Assembly (NCBI GenBank): GCA_963575745.1
Contig: CAUYUJ010004726.1
Coordinates: 12,501 to 62,500, forward strand
DNA from: Prorocentrum cordatum
Lineage: Eukaryota; Sar; Dinophyceae; Prorocentrales; Prorocentraceae
DNA: 50,000 nt
Direction: 5' to 3'
Position numbers and translations under genes: made by a program. The notes beneath the pieces were generated by a model. The model was not told where the DNA came from, ran no database searches, and saw only the letters and a program-made list of their open reading frames with translations. Shown here one piece after another: positions 10,316 through 20,835 of the stretch (position 1 is its first letter; each line of letters opens with the position of its first letter).

Positions 10316-10560
10316 CACTCGGTTTTCGAGGGAGGGGGGGGTTCGAACCGGTAGTGACCCCCCCCGGTTTTCCGGATCCGGAGGGGGGGGGGGGGGGGGG
10401 TTCGAACCGGTAGTGACCCCCCCCCCTTTTCATGATGAGCAGGGGGGGGGGGGGAGGGGTTCGAACCGGTAGTGACCCCCCCCCGGTTTTCCCGGGGGGG
10501 GGGGGGGGGGGGGGGGGAGGGGTTCGAACCGGTAGTGACCCCCCCCCGGTTTTCCGCCAG
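10316..10560. repeat. Poly-G-rich block, right arm of inverted repeat
   Basis: Four units carry GGTTCGAACCGGTAGTGACC followed by C runs and GGTTTTC. G runs of up to 24 bases (10494-10517) separate them. They are inverse to 9553-9660. Confidence 0.85.
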
Positions 10561-11363
10561 CAGCGGTAGAACACGCTCTTTCCAAGTACAGGAAGAGGAG
10601 GAGCGGAGAGAAGGTGGGATGGTTCGTCCTGCGCGGGGAGGGCAGAGAAAACAATAACCCCGCTTAGAATGCGGAGAGTAAGTCATAACGTTTCCTGTTG
10701 AGCAGCAGTTACCACAATCATCTAAAATCTCCTGCACATCCGAGAAATTGCTACTCCACGTTTCCAGAAGTTAGCCATTCAACACCATTCGTATACGTAG
10801 CAACAGCTCCAACAATGAACTCGAATTTGCAGCAAAAACTACGCAGAATTGGTCCCCCACGCACAGCCACAATTCCCACACAAACACACAGACATACAAA
10901 AAAAACATCAGATTGATGCGGGCCGAACAGTCATTCTCTGCCCCTGCGCGCGCATGGGGAAGCTGCGTGCACGGAGGCAATGAGGGGAGGGCGCGCCGAA
11001 AGGGCGAGCCGAAGAGGCGCGCCGGGAGGACACGCGGGAAGAGCGCGCGGGACGGGCGCGCCGGGGGAGCGCGCGGGAAGGGCACCTTTGGCCTCTCTTC
11101 TTCCGCCGCTGCTGCAGCCCGAGCATGGCGCCGAATGCGCGCGCGAAACCCAAGATCCAGCGCCTCGTACGCAATGGCGTCCCCCGAGCCCCCAGTGGCT
11201 CCGAGTCTGGCCTACGAGCTGCCATCGCCGTAGGCAAGACTCGGAGCCTACCCAGCGCTTGCCATGAAAAAGTCGCGCACCTCGGCTTCGCCCTCCCCCC
11301 TTCCAGCCTCTCCACCCTGGTCCTCCTCACTCTGACCCGCACATGCGGGGTGCTACGCATACG
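10561..11363. other. Unassigned stretch
   Basis: The first 350 bases have ordinary complexity and no credible ORF. At 10985-11085 a degenerate array of GCGCGCCGGGAGG or GCGCGCGGGAAGG units occurs. Nothing else was recognised. Confidence 0.4.
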
Positions 11364-11614
11364 CTGGCGAAGAGCCCGACCATGTGCAGCCGCGAGTCCC
11401 GTAAGGCAAGAAGGGGGCGATCAAACAGCGAACAGTATCGGATGCAGCCTTCTTCTCGTGGGCAGTGCGCCACCAAAAGTGGCGGAGAACAGGGCAGCGT
11501 AGACAGGTGAAGGCGGAAAGATCGAGAGCTCACTGTAGGGCGAAGAATCTCGATCAGCGAAAGTGTGTGTGCGTGTCAGTCGAAACCTAATATTGGAAGG
11601 GCACAGCAATCGCT

Positions 11615-12288
11615 CATGGAGTCACCGGTGGAGCTCCCTATGGGGCTACGAAGCGCGTGATTGATGTGTCCACATGACGGGGCGGCCGCCATGCGAATTC
11701 TGCCACTGCGGACTTCAGCGGAGCTCCTGATAGGGCCAGAAAACATGTGAACGGCGTGGCGAAATGAGATGCGGGGACGCATGCGACCCGTCAACTGGAG
11801 CCTTCGGCGGAAGAGGCCATCAAACGTGTCAGGGGTGTGCCGAAATGTGCGGCGGTAAAGCGGGGACGCAGGCGAACGTTCCTGATGTAGCCTCTGGTGA
11901 AGCTCCCTATGGGGTCACGAAACGTGTGAGTGCTGTGTCGAAATGTGCGGACGCATGTGAACGCAGTCACTGGGCCCTTCGGTGGAGCTCCCTATGGGGC
12001 AACGATTTGTGTGAGGGTGTGCCGGAATCCACGGTGGGGGCGCATATGAACGCAGCAATGGAACATTTGGTGGAGCTCCCCATGGGGCCACGAAACGTGT
12101 GAGGGGTGTGCCGAAACGTGTAGCGGGGACGCATGTGAACGCAGCCACTGGGGCCTTAAGTGGGGCTCCCCGTGGGGCCACCGACCGCGTGAGAGGTGTA
12201 CCAGAATGTGCGGCGGGGACCCATGTGAACGCAGCCATTGGGGCATTCGGTGGAGCTCCCAATGGAGCCACAAACGTGCTGAGGGTGT
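11615..12288 (+). repeat. Diverged tandem array of about 88 bp units (composite copy 2)
   Basis: Eight units share GGTGGAGCTCCCTATGGGGC, then CACGAAACGTGTGAGGGGTG, then GGGGACGCATGTGAACGCAG. This is the same core as the other three arrays. One unit (near 11800) has lost the GAGCTCC core. Confidence 0.9.
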
Positions 12289-12299
12289 GACGGCACGTG

Positions 12300-12480
12300 A
12301 CTGATAATAATATCAGTGCTTATGCTGGTGCTGATGCTGGTGCTACTGATGCGAATGGTATTGATGATGTGGATGCTGACGGTAACGGTGGTAACGCTAA
12401 TGAAGATGAAGAGGATCACGATGATGATGCTGATGATGATGCTAATGATGCTGATGAGGATGATAATGAGGATGAGGGAT
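12300..12480 (+). repeat. GAT microsatellite
   Basis: Imperfect GATGATGCTGATGATGATG repeats pass into a GGA-rich tract up to about 12610. They lie between array and 3' module of composite copy 2. Confidence 0.9.
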
Positions 12481-12664
12481 GAGGAGGAAGAGGAGGACAA
12501 GGATGAGGAGGAAGATAAGGAGGATGGGGAGGAGGATGCGACAAGAGGGGGAGGGAGGGAGGGAAGGGGGAAGGAGGGAGGAGAAGTAGGAGGAGCGGAG
12601 GAGAGGAGGCGGGGGGCACTGCTGATTCAAAACGAGGACCCAACACAACAGGATGGTTGGAAAC

Positions 12665-13734
12665 TACAGCTGCATCTTAGCAAAAATGACAATATTCAAT
12701 TGCGCGTTCGATAAGTAGCTAGAATGTGCCACATGTCGCCGAACGGTTAGCTATGGTTAGCCACAGTCCGGGAAGTAGCAACACTTCGAATATGCAGTTG
12801 CAGTTCCAAATCTTAGCTAGACGTCCATCAAATGAGCCAGAGTTCGGTACGATCCCAATAATCAGCAACAGATTCAAATAGTAGTTCATGACTGAACGTG
12901 TACTTCATTCGTGCTAACCGTAGCTCACTTGAGCTGCATCGGTTAGAACATTGTCGCTCCTGACTGTCAAGCCGCAGCCGGCGTTCAGAATCCTACGCGC
13001 CAGCGCAAGGCATTTCATTATATCCTAAAGCCGCGTTGACAGCCAATCCACAAACAAGACCTGTAATGAACGATGCCCATTTTGCTGGTATCAGGACGGA
13101 CCGATCAGAACTGGTTGCGATCGATGCGAAATAGTTGACCTCAGTCCCATATGGTTGCGATTGGGCGCCATCGCCCCAGACTCCCCCTCCCCGCCTTTCC
13201 CTTTCCCCTTCCCCATCCCCCTTCCTTCCTGCTCACTCCTCCACCTCCTCGCCCGCCAATCCGAGCAATCGAGGATGAATGAGCTGTCGAAATGCCCGTC
13301 GGCCGGGATGGCACACGAGAGGCAGTGGGGTCACGGCGCAAGCCACATGGACAACTTGACAATAAGAAAATAAACAGAAGAAAATCCCGATGACATGCAC
13401 CAATACCCTGCGGAGCATCAGCTCTCTTTTGGTATGAACATCTCTGCCGAAGTACTCAGTCAGCTTCGGGTGCTGATGAAACCAAAATATCCCAAGGCAC
13501 TTCATCTCGCAAACAGTGTACCTTTGCGGAGAGATATTCAGGCGATAATGATGTCACGGTACGGTGGGCTCAGGATGCGTTCCAATAGTTCCAGAATGTG
13601 TAACGGCCCCCGTGCCTGCGACACGTGCGGAACAGCAGGACAATGTGGAAATCCTGGATTCCTGGAAATCTGAAAACGTACCAGTATCATGACGTCTTGC
13701 AGTAATGGCCGACGAAGAGAGAATGGAGGAGGTG
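12665..13734. other. Unassigned low-GC stretch
   Basis: Bases 12665-13140 have the most balanced composition of the window and no ORF worth naming. A CCCCTTCCC tract lies at 13180-13230. Two short overlapping frames (13395-13673 + and 13233-13505 -) have ordinary amino-acid composition but no recognised motif or start context, and I do not call them genes. Confidence 0.4.
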
Positions 13735-13965
13735 AACTGATGGGAGGGGAGGCGGGACGAGGAGGGGCGAGGAATCCAGGGAGGGCAGGAAGAGGACGAT
13801 GGAGCCGGAGGTGAGGGAGGAAGAGGGGACAGTGGGATGGAGGAAAGGACGGCAATGGAGCAAGAGTTGAAAGATGGAGTGGGGGGAGGGAGTGGTACGA
13901 GGGACGGAACGGGGACGATGGAGCCAGAATTGGATGAGGGAGTGGAACGGAGGGAGCTTTTGCTA
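13735..13965 (+). repeat. Degenerate purine-rich repeat
   Basis: Repeated GGGACGATGGAGCC (at 13792 and 13913), GAGGGAGTGGAACGGAGGG and related segments show a degenerate array of about 100-bp units. Confidence 0.55.
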
Positions 13966-14049
13966 CCCTTCAACTACTGGTGTTCGTTTGTTTCCACTGA
14001 TCAGGGCGGCGACCACGGCTGAAGGTTGTTCTCCCCGCGTAAGGAGGGG

Positions 14050-14062
14050 AGCACACACACAA

Positions 14063-14094
<32 letters not shown>
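14050..14094 (+). repeat. CA microsatellite
   Basis: (CA)n is broken by AAA at two places (CACACACAAACACACAC). Confidence 0.95.
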
Positions 14095-15182
14095 GTTTGT
14101 AATGAGCGTGGGCAAGATGCACCGCTGAAAAAACCTCATGCACACCGCGTTGGGGGGCCAGCCTGAGGCACACAACAAAGAAACGCATCACGCGCGGGAC
14201 CGCCCTCAGCAATGGCAAACCCAGGAGGCCAGACCACACGGAGCCGGGAACCCCAACCAAGCGCGGGCACCTCGGGAGGACCTGAGTGAGGAAGCACCAG
14301 TGGCAGAGGGCTCAGATACCAAAAAACAGGAGGCCATGAGCCACCCACAAAAACGGTGACAGGCCGAGGCCAGCTGAACGTGGCGCGAATTGTCAGGGCA
14401 GCTGGACTGACAGGCTCCACCGACTGCGACAGGGGTGACACAAGAGGCACAACCTGCATCGCGCCACCCTCGCCACAAGCTGGACCTCGCGGGCCCGCGC
14501 ATGCAGCCAGGACATTCCGCGGGCTGAGCAGAAGTGCCCGTGCACAGAACACCACGGGCAGCACGAGCCCACGCGCCGAAAGAGGCGCACAAGAGACCAG
14601 GTGGCAAACGGGGCAAGGCCGCGAGAGGCAGAAACCTCCAGGAGCGCCAAAGCTACAGATGCTAGAAGGTAAGACTAGTCGGAACCATCTCCGCTGTCAG
14701 CAACACGCAGCAGAAGCAAACGGCGAACGCCCCCCGTCACCCCGGAGCCCTTGCGCCACATGGCGCAGGGCCTGCACAGACGATGTCTCGCTCGCGGGCG
14801 GCGCTGAAACTGAAGATGAAGCGGCAGCTCTGAGGCGCACCGCAGCCTGCTCGACCCCACTCCCCCTTGCATCCGAGCGGGCGTCCGAGGAAGAAACGAA
14901 CGCGACGGGATTTACACTCATCAAAGTCCCACCAGCCCTCTGGGCGTCGGTGGTTTAACGAGTTTCCTCTTCCACCCCTCCTTCTTCCCCTTCGGGGAGG
15001 GGTTTACCCCTCCCCCTACCCCCTCCCCACTGACCTGGACAGGGGGGGCCGCGGGTAGTTAGAGCGTCCAAGAACGACCCCTGGGAGGGCTAAAATTCGA
15101 CACCCCTCACGAGGATCGTGGCTCCTGAGGGGGGGGCTGAAATTTAGGAACCCCTCTTCTTTGATCGATTTCCTCCACGATG
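14095..15182. other. Unassigned GC-rich stretch
   Basis: Overlapping frames of 60-200 codons exist on both strands, none with a recognised motif. The hairpin CCCCTTCGGGGAGGGG lies at about 14988. The segment resembles 17218-18391 in texture, but no clear alignment was found by eye. Confidence 0.35.
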
Positions 15183-15428
15183 GCCGCAAGAGGCCCCCAG
15201 GATGCCCCAAGAGGCCGCAGGATGGCCCCAAGATGGCCCCAAGAGGCCCCCCAAGAGGCCCCCAGGAGGCCCCCAAGAGACCCCCAAGAGGCCCCAAGAG
15301 ACCCCCCAGAGGCACCCAAGGTGCTCCCAGAGGCCCCAAGATGGCCCCAAGAGGCCCCAAGAGGCCCCCAGGAGGCCCCAAAGAGGATCCCGAACGGCCC
15401 ACAGAGGCCCCCCCGAGGCACCCAAGAC
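15183..15428 (-). repeat. AGGCCCCAAG-type decamer minisatellite
   Basis: Imperfect units of AGGCCCCAAG or GGCCCCCAAGAGG fill 245 bp. The complement, CTTGGGGCCT, is the unit of the arrays at 29750-31430. Confidence 0.85.
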
Positions 15429-15599
15429 GCCGAAAAGCCCCTCAGGACGACCCTCTACTCGCCTGGGCGTCGTTTCTGGACGGGCTGGTGGGGATATTTT
15501 TTCCCAACCATCCTGTGGTGTTGGGTCCTCGTTTTGAAGAGACGGTGCCCCGCGTTCCTCTCCTTCCTCCTCCCTCCTCCTCCGCCTCCTCCCCCCTCC

Positions 15600-15600
<1 letters not shown>

Positions 15601-15665
<65 letters not shown>

Positions 15666-15767
15666 TCAGCATCATCATCACAATCATCACCATCATCAGC
15701 ATCAGCATCATCAGCATCATCAGCATCATCAGCATCAGCATCAGCATCATCAAATTCATCATCATCA

Positions 15768-15798
<31 letters not shown>

Positions 15799-16018
15799 CA
15801 TCATCATCAATCATCAGTCAGCATCATCTCTGCATCAATCATCATCATCATCATCAGCATAATCCATCATCATCATCACCATCATCATTCAGCATATCAT
15901 CATCGTCCCATCATCGTCATCATCGTCATCGTCATCACCATGATCATCATCGCATCATCGTCATTACCATCACCACACGAACCACCACCTCAGCATCTCA
16001 TCATCTCATCCATCATCG
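15601..16018 (+). repeat. ATC microsatellite
   Basis: About 20 perfect ATC units are followed by roughly 350 bp of imperfect ATC, CAG and CGTC variants, inside composite copy 3. Long Ser, His, Ile or Met/Asp frames here are artefacts. Confidence 0.95.
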
Positions 16019-16019
16019 T

Positions 16020-17142
16020 CATCGCCATCACCCATTTCGGCACACCCCTCACACGTTTCGTGGCCCCATAAGGAGCTCCACCGAAGGCTCCAGGGCTGCC
16101 GCCCGCATGCGTCCCCTACACCCATTTCGGCACACCCCTCACACGTTTCGTGGCCCCATAGGGGGCTCCACCGAAGGCCCCAATGCTGCCGCCCGCATGC
16201 GTCCCCTACACCCATTTCGGCACACCCCTCACACGTTTCGTGGCCCCATAGGGAGCTCCACCGAAGGCCCCAGTGCTGCCGCCCGCATGCGCCCCCTACA
16301 ACCATTTCGGCACACCCCTCACACGTTTCGTGGCCCCATAGGGAGCTCCACCGAAGGCCCCAGTGCTGCCCTCCTTGCAAGCTCCACCTAACCCTCATTT
16401 CGGCACACCCCTTCACACGCTTCGTGGCCTCCATAGGGAGCCTCCAACCGAGGCCCCAGGGCTGCCCGCCCGCACGCGTCCCCTACACCCATTTCGGCAC
16501 ACCCCTCACACGTTTCGTGGCCCCATAGGGAGCTCCACCGAAGGCCCCAGTGCTGCCGCCCGCATGCGTCCCCTACATCAGCACACCCATTTCGGCACAC
16601 CCCTCACACGTTTCGTGGCCCCATAGGGAGCTCCACCGAAGGCCCCAGTGCCCGCGCCCGCATGCGTCCCCACACCCATTTCGGCACACCCCTCACACGT
16701 TTCGTGGCCCCACAGGGAGCTCCACCGAAGGCCCCAGTGCCCCGCCCGCATGCGTCCCCTACACCCATTTCGGCACACCCCCTCACACGCTTCGTGGCTC
16801 CATAGGGAGCTCCACCGAAGGCCCCAGTGCTGCCGCCCGCATGCGTCCCCTACACCCATTTCGGCACACCCCTCACACGTTTCGTGGCTCCATAGGGAGC
16901 TCCACCGAAGGCCCCAGTGCCCCGCCCGCATGCGTCCCCACACCCATTTCTCCATAGGGAGCTCCACCGAAGGCCCCAGGGCTGCCGCCCGCATGCGTCC
17001 CCTACACCCATTTCGGCACACCCCTCACGCGTTTTGTGGCCCCATAGGGAGCTCCACCGAAGGCCCCAGTGCTGCCGCCCGCATGCGCCCCCTACACCCA
17101 TTTCGGCACACCCCCTCACACGCTTCGTGGCCCCATAAGGTG
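16020..17142 (-). repeat. Tandem array of about 90-bp units (composite copy 3)
   Basis: About twelve units on the plus strand read CCCATTTCGGCACACCCCTC, ACACGTTTCGTGGCCCCATA, GGGAGCTCCACCGAAGGCCC. This is the inverse of the core in copies 1, 2 and 4. Several units carry short deletions, and one near 16950 has lost a large part of the unit. Confidence 0.95.
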
Positions 17143-17217
17143 TGCCGCCGAAGAAGATACTCACAATGGCGGGACCCACGACTGCATATGGTTGGGTCCT
17201 TCGCCAGGCTATTTTTT

Positions 17218-18391
17218 TTGCAGCCGCAGGCGGAAGCGCCGGCGGCGGGCGGTCGCGGTCGGGCTGCGGCCGCGACTAGCGGCGGGCGCGCGCAAAGCCG
17301 CGGTCAGGCGGCAAGCAGCAGCGACCCAGGGCGTCTGAGCCAAGGACGGGCCATGCAACGGCGCACCCAGGGAGTCTGAACACAAGCACCGAGGAAGCCG
17401 AGCGCAGCCAAAATGGCGCGTAAAACGCTCCCAACAGTTCATAGCGAACAAATAGGAACGGCCCCGAAGACGTCTATCCAGGGAGTCTGACGGGTAGCAC
17501 AGACTGTCTGGCGACCAAGTCCAGCGGGGAGACCTGACGACGGACCAGAGCGTCGCGACGTCGGTACACGCATCCAGAGTGTGGAATCAGAGCAGCCAGA
17601 AAGAACCTTCCATAACAAAGATGCGTCAGGCCCTTGAACCAGCGACAGATAAGGGCGCAGCAGCGTGCGCGAAGCCACACGGTAAGACGGGCCGAAGGTG
17701 CACATACAAAGTGTCTCAGCGCCACCCATACACAAGCCAGGTAGCACCCGAGGGACGGGACCGTCGTATACCCAAAACGCGTCCCTCTGAGTCACTTCGA
17801 TCCAGGGTCACGGCTGAAGGCCGTTAGTAGGTTGAGAAGTCCAGGGAGTGAGTCTATGGACGGGCGGTGCCAGAGTCCACAGACGCGGGCCAGGTCGCGC
17901 CTGGCGGGTGAAAGACCTACAATAAGGCCGGAGGCCACGGGTCCACAACCCGGAGTGGCAGTGGACGGTATTACCCAAGAGCACACCTGACTCCAAAGGC
18001 AGGAGGTGCGCGCGTCGGGAGAGGGCGGCGAAACGCCGCAGTAGAGCGGGGCCCGCAGCGCGGCACGAGGCTGCGCCAGAGGGATTCCAGGGTGCGAAAC
18101 ACAGTCAGAACGGAGAACGTGAGCCCTGCGGCAAGGATGCCGCGGCCACGGGTGAGAGTTGGGGCAGCAGGGCCAGGGGCCAACTAGGGTCTGCAGGCTG
18201 CGCACTGTCACGCAAAGTGCAGATGGTATTACTGGGCGGCACACCACGGTCCAAAGGTGGGGAGCGCCGCCCAGGGGGGGGGGGCAGTCGGGCCGCCCCG
18301 CAGTTCGAGAGAAAGAAAGCGGCGGAGGGCCGCACACAGTGGGTAGTGAGGTTCTTGTGGTGGCGCAGGGCGCTGGGAGCAGGGAGTGAGC
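17218..18391. other. Unassigned stretch 3' of the 614-codon frame
   Basis: The motif CCAGGGAGTCTGA or a close variant appears at about 17328, 17368 and 17478. Overlapping minus-strand frames are rich in Pro, Leu, Ser and Cys and show no recognised motif. The segment could hold the 3' untranslated part of the minus-strand frame that ends at 18392, but nothing proves this. Confidence 0.35.
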
Positions 18392-20236
18392 TCAGTCCCT
18401 CCATCGGAGCCTCTTTTCATCTCTATCGCCCCGATCGTCGGGGCGGCCTCCGCCGCGTTTGCCGCCCGTCTGCCAGCGATCTTCGCGCCATCCATCACTC
18501 CACTCGCCCTGCCAGCCGCCCCAGGTATCCCAGGAGCTTGTCGCGCGGTCACGCCAGCCGGCCTGGTGGTAGCTGCCTTTGCCCCTGTCGTCGGCGCGGG
18601 AGTGTCGCAGGTAGTTGGCTCGTAGCCTGTCCCAGTCGATGCCGTAGCCCAGCCTCGTGCTCATCTGGTAGGCGTCATACCCGCAGTCCTTCCAGTCATC
18701 AAGAAACTTATTGACGGACGCGGCCGTGTGCAATTTCGGGTCGGATTTGGGCGCCCTGGATCCAGGGAGCTGGGTTCGCTGCGTGCGCGCTGTCCACAGC
18801 GCGCAGAAGACTGCGCCCAACTCCGACTGAAGCCTAGCTATGCGTCTGGCAGGCGTCTCGTTGGGACGTTCGAGGTTCACCGTGCCCAGCCAGACTTTGT
18901 ACATGGGGCCACCCCCCTCCGGGCAGGTCAACCGGTTGAGTGCATCCTGCTCCGGTGTGTCAGTATGGCGATGGCGATAGTGCCTCTGTCCAGGGAGCTG
19001 CGGGGTGGGCGCGGGAGAGCGTTCGGTCCGCGAGCCCCCTCGGTCGCGAGTTCTCTCGTCCCTCACGGGTCCCCGGGCTGGATCGCTACTGCGGTCGGCG
19101 TCGGGTGCTTCCTCCCCGGCCGAGGACGGTGCATCCTCGCGGCTGGAGTCAGAGCTGTCCGCCGATGGGCTATGCTGAGACGCCTCGTCGCCTGGGCGCC
19201 TTCTATCGTCGCCCGAGGCCGAGTCCGAGCAAGTAAGAGGACGAGGGGGCTCGTCTTCTCCGAAGTCGGGAGACTCCACCTTTGTAGGACGGATCCCGTC
19301 TTCCGCGCTCTCGTCGTTGCCGTGGTGGTCGGGCGGGTCCTGGTGGCCCATGCGCGAGTCGCTGTCCATCGTGCCCTGGTACTGATCTGTGTCGGCAGCC
19401 ATGGGAGTGTCTGGTCTGTCGTCGCTCATTGTCAACACGCCTGGTGGGGGAGACTCGGCCAAGGAGGTGATGGATGCGGAGGCGAGGGCATCGGCACTGA
19501 GGCTGAATAGGAACTCCGTCAGCGTGCTGATCTCATGTCGGATAGGGAAGAGACCACTTGCCGGGGCCAGCGTCGACGCATAACTCCTCCAGGGCTCCTT
19601 ATGTCTCTCGCCGTTGGTCAGGTGTGCTACGACTCGCGCCGCGGCCACACGCTTACCTTCCCAGCGCTGGTTGGGAGGGAGACAGTTGTCCGGGATGTAG
19701 TCACCATATATTGTCCTGAGGAACTCTGACAGGAACTCGTCGGGCAAGGAGGCCTCGTCGTACCTGGGCTCCGGGGCGCTTCTGTCGCGATTGGCGATAC
19801 AAAACTGCCTCCAGGTGTAATCCAGTCCAGGATGGAAATCGCGGAGGAAGGTTACCAACAATCGCCGTGCAAACAATCCACCGGTGCCAGGTCTGTTGGG
19901 GTCCTCGGCGCTTAGGGTGGGATTATAGACGCTCCTGTTGCTCAGGAGCGGGCCCTGTGGCGCAGGCAAGTCCGGCAAGAGCTCCAAAAGCTGGGCGAGA
20001 GACCTAGGAGTCTGCTCTGGCGCTGCACCAGTGCTGCCCGCAGCGCTGGATCCAGGGGGATTGCTTGCTCCGACCTTGGTGAATCGGTCCTGGGCCTTGG
20101 CGTCCACGCCTAGCCATGGGAGAGAATCAGCAATGTCCACCGGCGCTTCGAATACAATCTGGCTGCTGAGCGAGGGAAGGACTGGAGGCTTTCCCGGATA
20201 CAGAGATCTGAAATCTCGATCCAGGATGTGATCCAA
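18392..20236 (-). CDS. Unrecognised long open reading frame, about 614 codons
   Basis: This is the longest frame in the window that is not repeat-derived. I do not recognise it. Residues 1-270 have mixed, globular-looking composition (for example FLRDFHPGLDYTWRQFC and DEFLSEFLRTIYGDY). Residues 270-440 are rich in Asp, Ser, Glu and Pro and probably disordered. Residues 450-560 look folded (ARRIARLQSELGAVFCALW, FLDDWKDCGYDAYQMS). The last 50 residues are rich in Trp, Gly, Arg and Asp (SSWDTWGGWQGEWSDGW, KRGGGRPDDRGDRDEKR), suggesting nucleic-acid binding. The listed start is a TTG; the frame is open 24 codons further upstream to a TGA, and the first ATG is only at residue 270 (19429). An upstream exon, a frameshift or a 5'-truncated element is therefore likely. 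It could be an accessory ORF of a retroelement or a retroposed host gene. Confidence 0.5.
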   Translation of the reverse strand: MDHILDRDFRSLYPGKPPVLPSLSSQIVFEAPVDIADSLPWLGVDAKAQDRFTKVGASNPPGSSAAGSTGAAPEQTPRSLAQLLELLPDLPAPQGPLLSNRSVYNPTLSAEDPNRPGTGGLFARRLLVTFLRDFHPGLDYTWRQFCIANRDRSAPEPRYDEASLPDEFLSEFLRTIYGDYIPDNCLPPNQRWEGKRVAAARVVAHLTNGERHKEPWRSYASTLAPASGLFPIRHEISTLTEFLFSLSADALASASITSLAESPPPGVLTMSDDRPDTPMAADTDQYQGTMDSDSRMGHQDPPDHHGNDESAEDGIRPTKVESPDFGEDEPPRPLTCSDSASGDDRRRPGDEASQHSPSADSSDSSREDAPSSAGEEAPDADRSSDPARGPVRDERTRDRGGSRTERSPAPTPQLPGQRHYRHRHTDTPEQDALNRLTCPEGGGPMYKVWLGTVNLERPNETPARRIARLQSELGAVFCALWTARTQRTQLPGSRAPKSDPKLHTAASVNKFLDDWKDCGYDAYQMSTRLGYGIDWDRLRANYLRHSRADDRGKGSYHQAGWRDRATSSWDTWGGWQGEWSDGWREDRWQTGGKRGGGRPDDRGDRDEKRLRWRD

Positions 20237-20477
20237 GGTGGCCGGGCCTATGTTCCATATCGGGACCAGGCAGCGTCGGCAGCACCATGTAGCGTTTCAT
20301 TGGCGCCCCCACCAGGCCAGGGCCCGCTTGTCGATGGGGGGCAGTCCAGCTTGCTCGGGAACGCCTATGCCTTCCGCCGGCGGGCTGGTGGGGATACGCG
20401 AAGCGTCTAGAATCCCCTACTGACTTCCGACCAAACCAACTCACCGAATGTTGGGCCCATGGGTGCTAAACGCTTTT

Positions 20478-20640
20478 GAAGGGCCCCTGGGACACACAAA
20501 TAAATACACACAAATAAAAACATTCCCCATATCTTCGTGTTTTTTTCCGTGTTTGGGTCTTCCCCCCCACTTCCCATATTTTCCCATATTTTCTGGGGAA
20601 TCGACGACTCATTGTGTCTGTGTGTTTTTTCCCCTCCTGA
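20478..20640 (+). repeat. Dispersed repeat R2 (CCCATATTTTC family), copy 1
   Basis: The copy begins GAAGGGCCCCTGGGACACAC, continues with AAATAAATACACACAAATAA, then CTTCCCCCCCACTTCCCATA, TTTTCTGGGGAATCGA, and ends TTTTCCCCTCCTGA. Near full-length copies lie at 22437-22593 and, inverted, at 48825-48990. It is distinctly richer in A and T than its surroundings. It has no ORF. It may be a MITE or SINE. Confidence 0.8.
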
Positions 20641-20835
20641 GCTTTAAACTTCTGACACATGAAGAAAAAGCGGCATCGACAGAGCACTGCGAGGCCACAC
20701 GGACACGACCCCAGTCCTGAATCTCCTGGACGGGCGGACTACGAAGGCCAGGGCAAGCAAGCACTGACAGGGGGGTGCTCGGACCACTTTCACCGATGCA
20801 CCCCCAACATCGGAAGCATTTCCTGGAAGTGCGAT

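Larger units (their letters stand above)
11364..12664 (+). mobile_element. VNTR-composite element, copy 2
   Basis: A 5' module (CTGGCGAAGAGCCCGACCAT, then GTGCAGCCGCGAGTCCCG) matches the 5' modules of copies 1 and 3 with substitutions. It is followed by about 240 bp of unassigned sequence, a diverged array (11615-12288), a GAT microsatellite and GGA tract (12300-12610), and a 3' module (TTCAAAACGAGGACCCAACA, then CAACAGGATGGTTGG). The array is more diverged than in copies 1 and 3, so this copy is probably older. The A run after the 3' module is short (GGAAAC). Confidence 0.7.
15503..17209 (-). mobile_element. VNTR-composite element, copy 3 (inverted)
   Basis: On the minus strand the order is 5' module (GCCTGGCGAAGGACCCAACC, then ATATGCA), the tandem array of about 90 bp, an ATC/GAT microsatellite, a purine tract, and the 3' module ending GGATGGTTGGG. 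The element is bounded on the plus strand by TATTTTTT immediately to the left (15495-15502) and TATTTTTT immediately to the right (17210-17217), an 8-bp direct repeat that could be a target-site duplication. The repeat is low in complexity, so chance is possible. No protein is encoded. Confidence 0.78.

Noticed and set aside
15180-16391. 403-codon plus-strand frame
   Set aside because: It crosses a decamer array, an ATC microsatellite and the composite array without any non-repeat domain.
17400-17420. GCAGCCAAAATGGCGCG as an inverted DinoSL relic
   Set aside because: Only the central CCAAAATGG is shared; the flanking bases of the leader do not match.
18728-19510. 260-codon plus-strand frame
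   Set aside because: It lies antisense to the more plausible 614-codon frame and has the Arg/Ala/Val bias of an antisense GC-rich reading.
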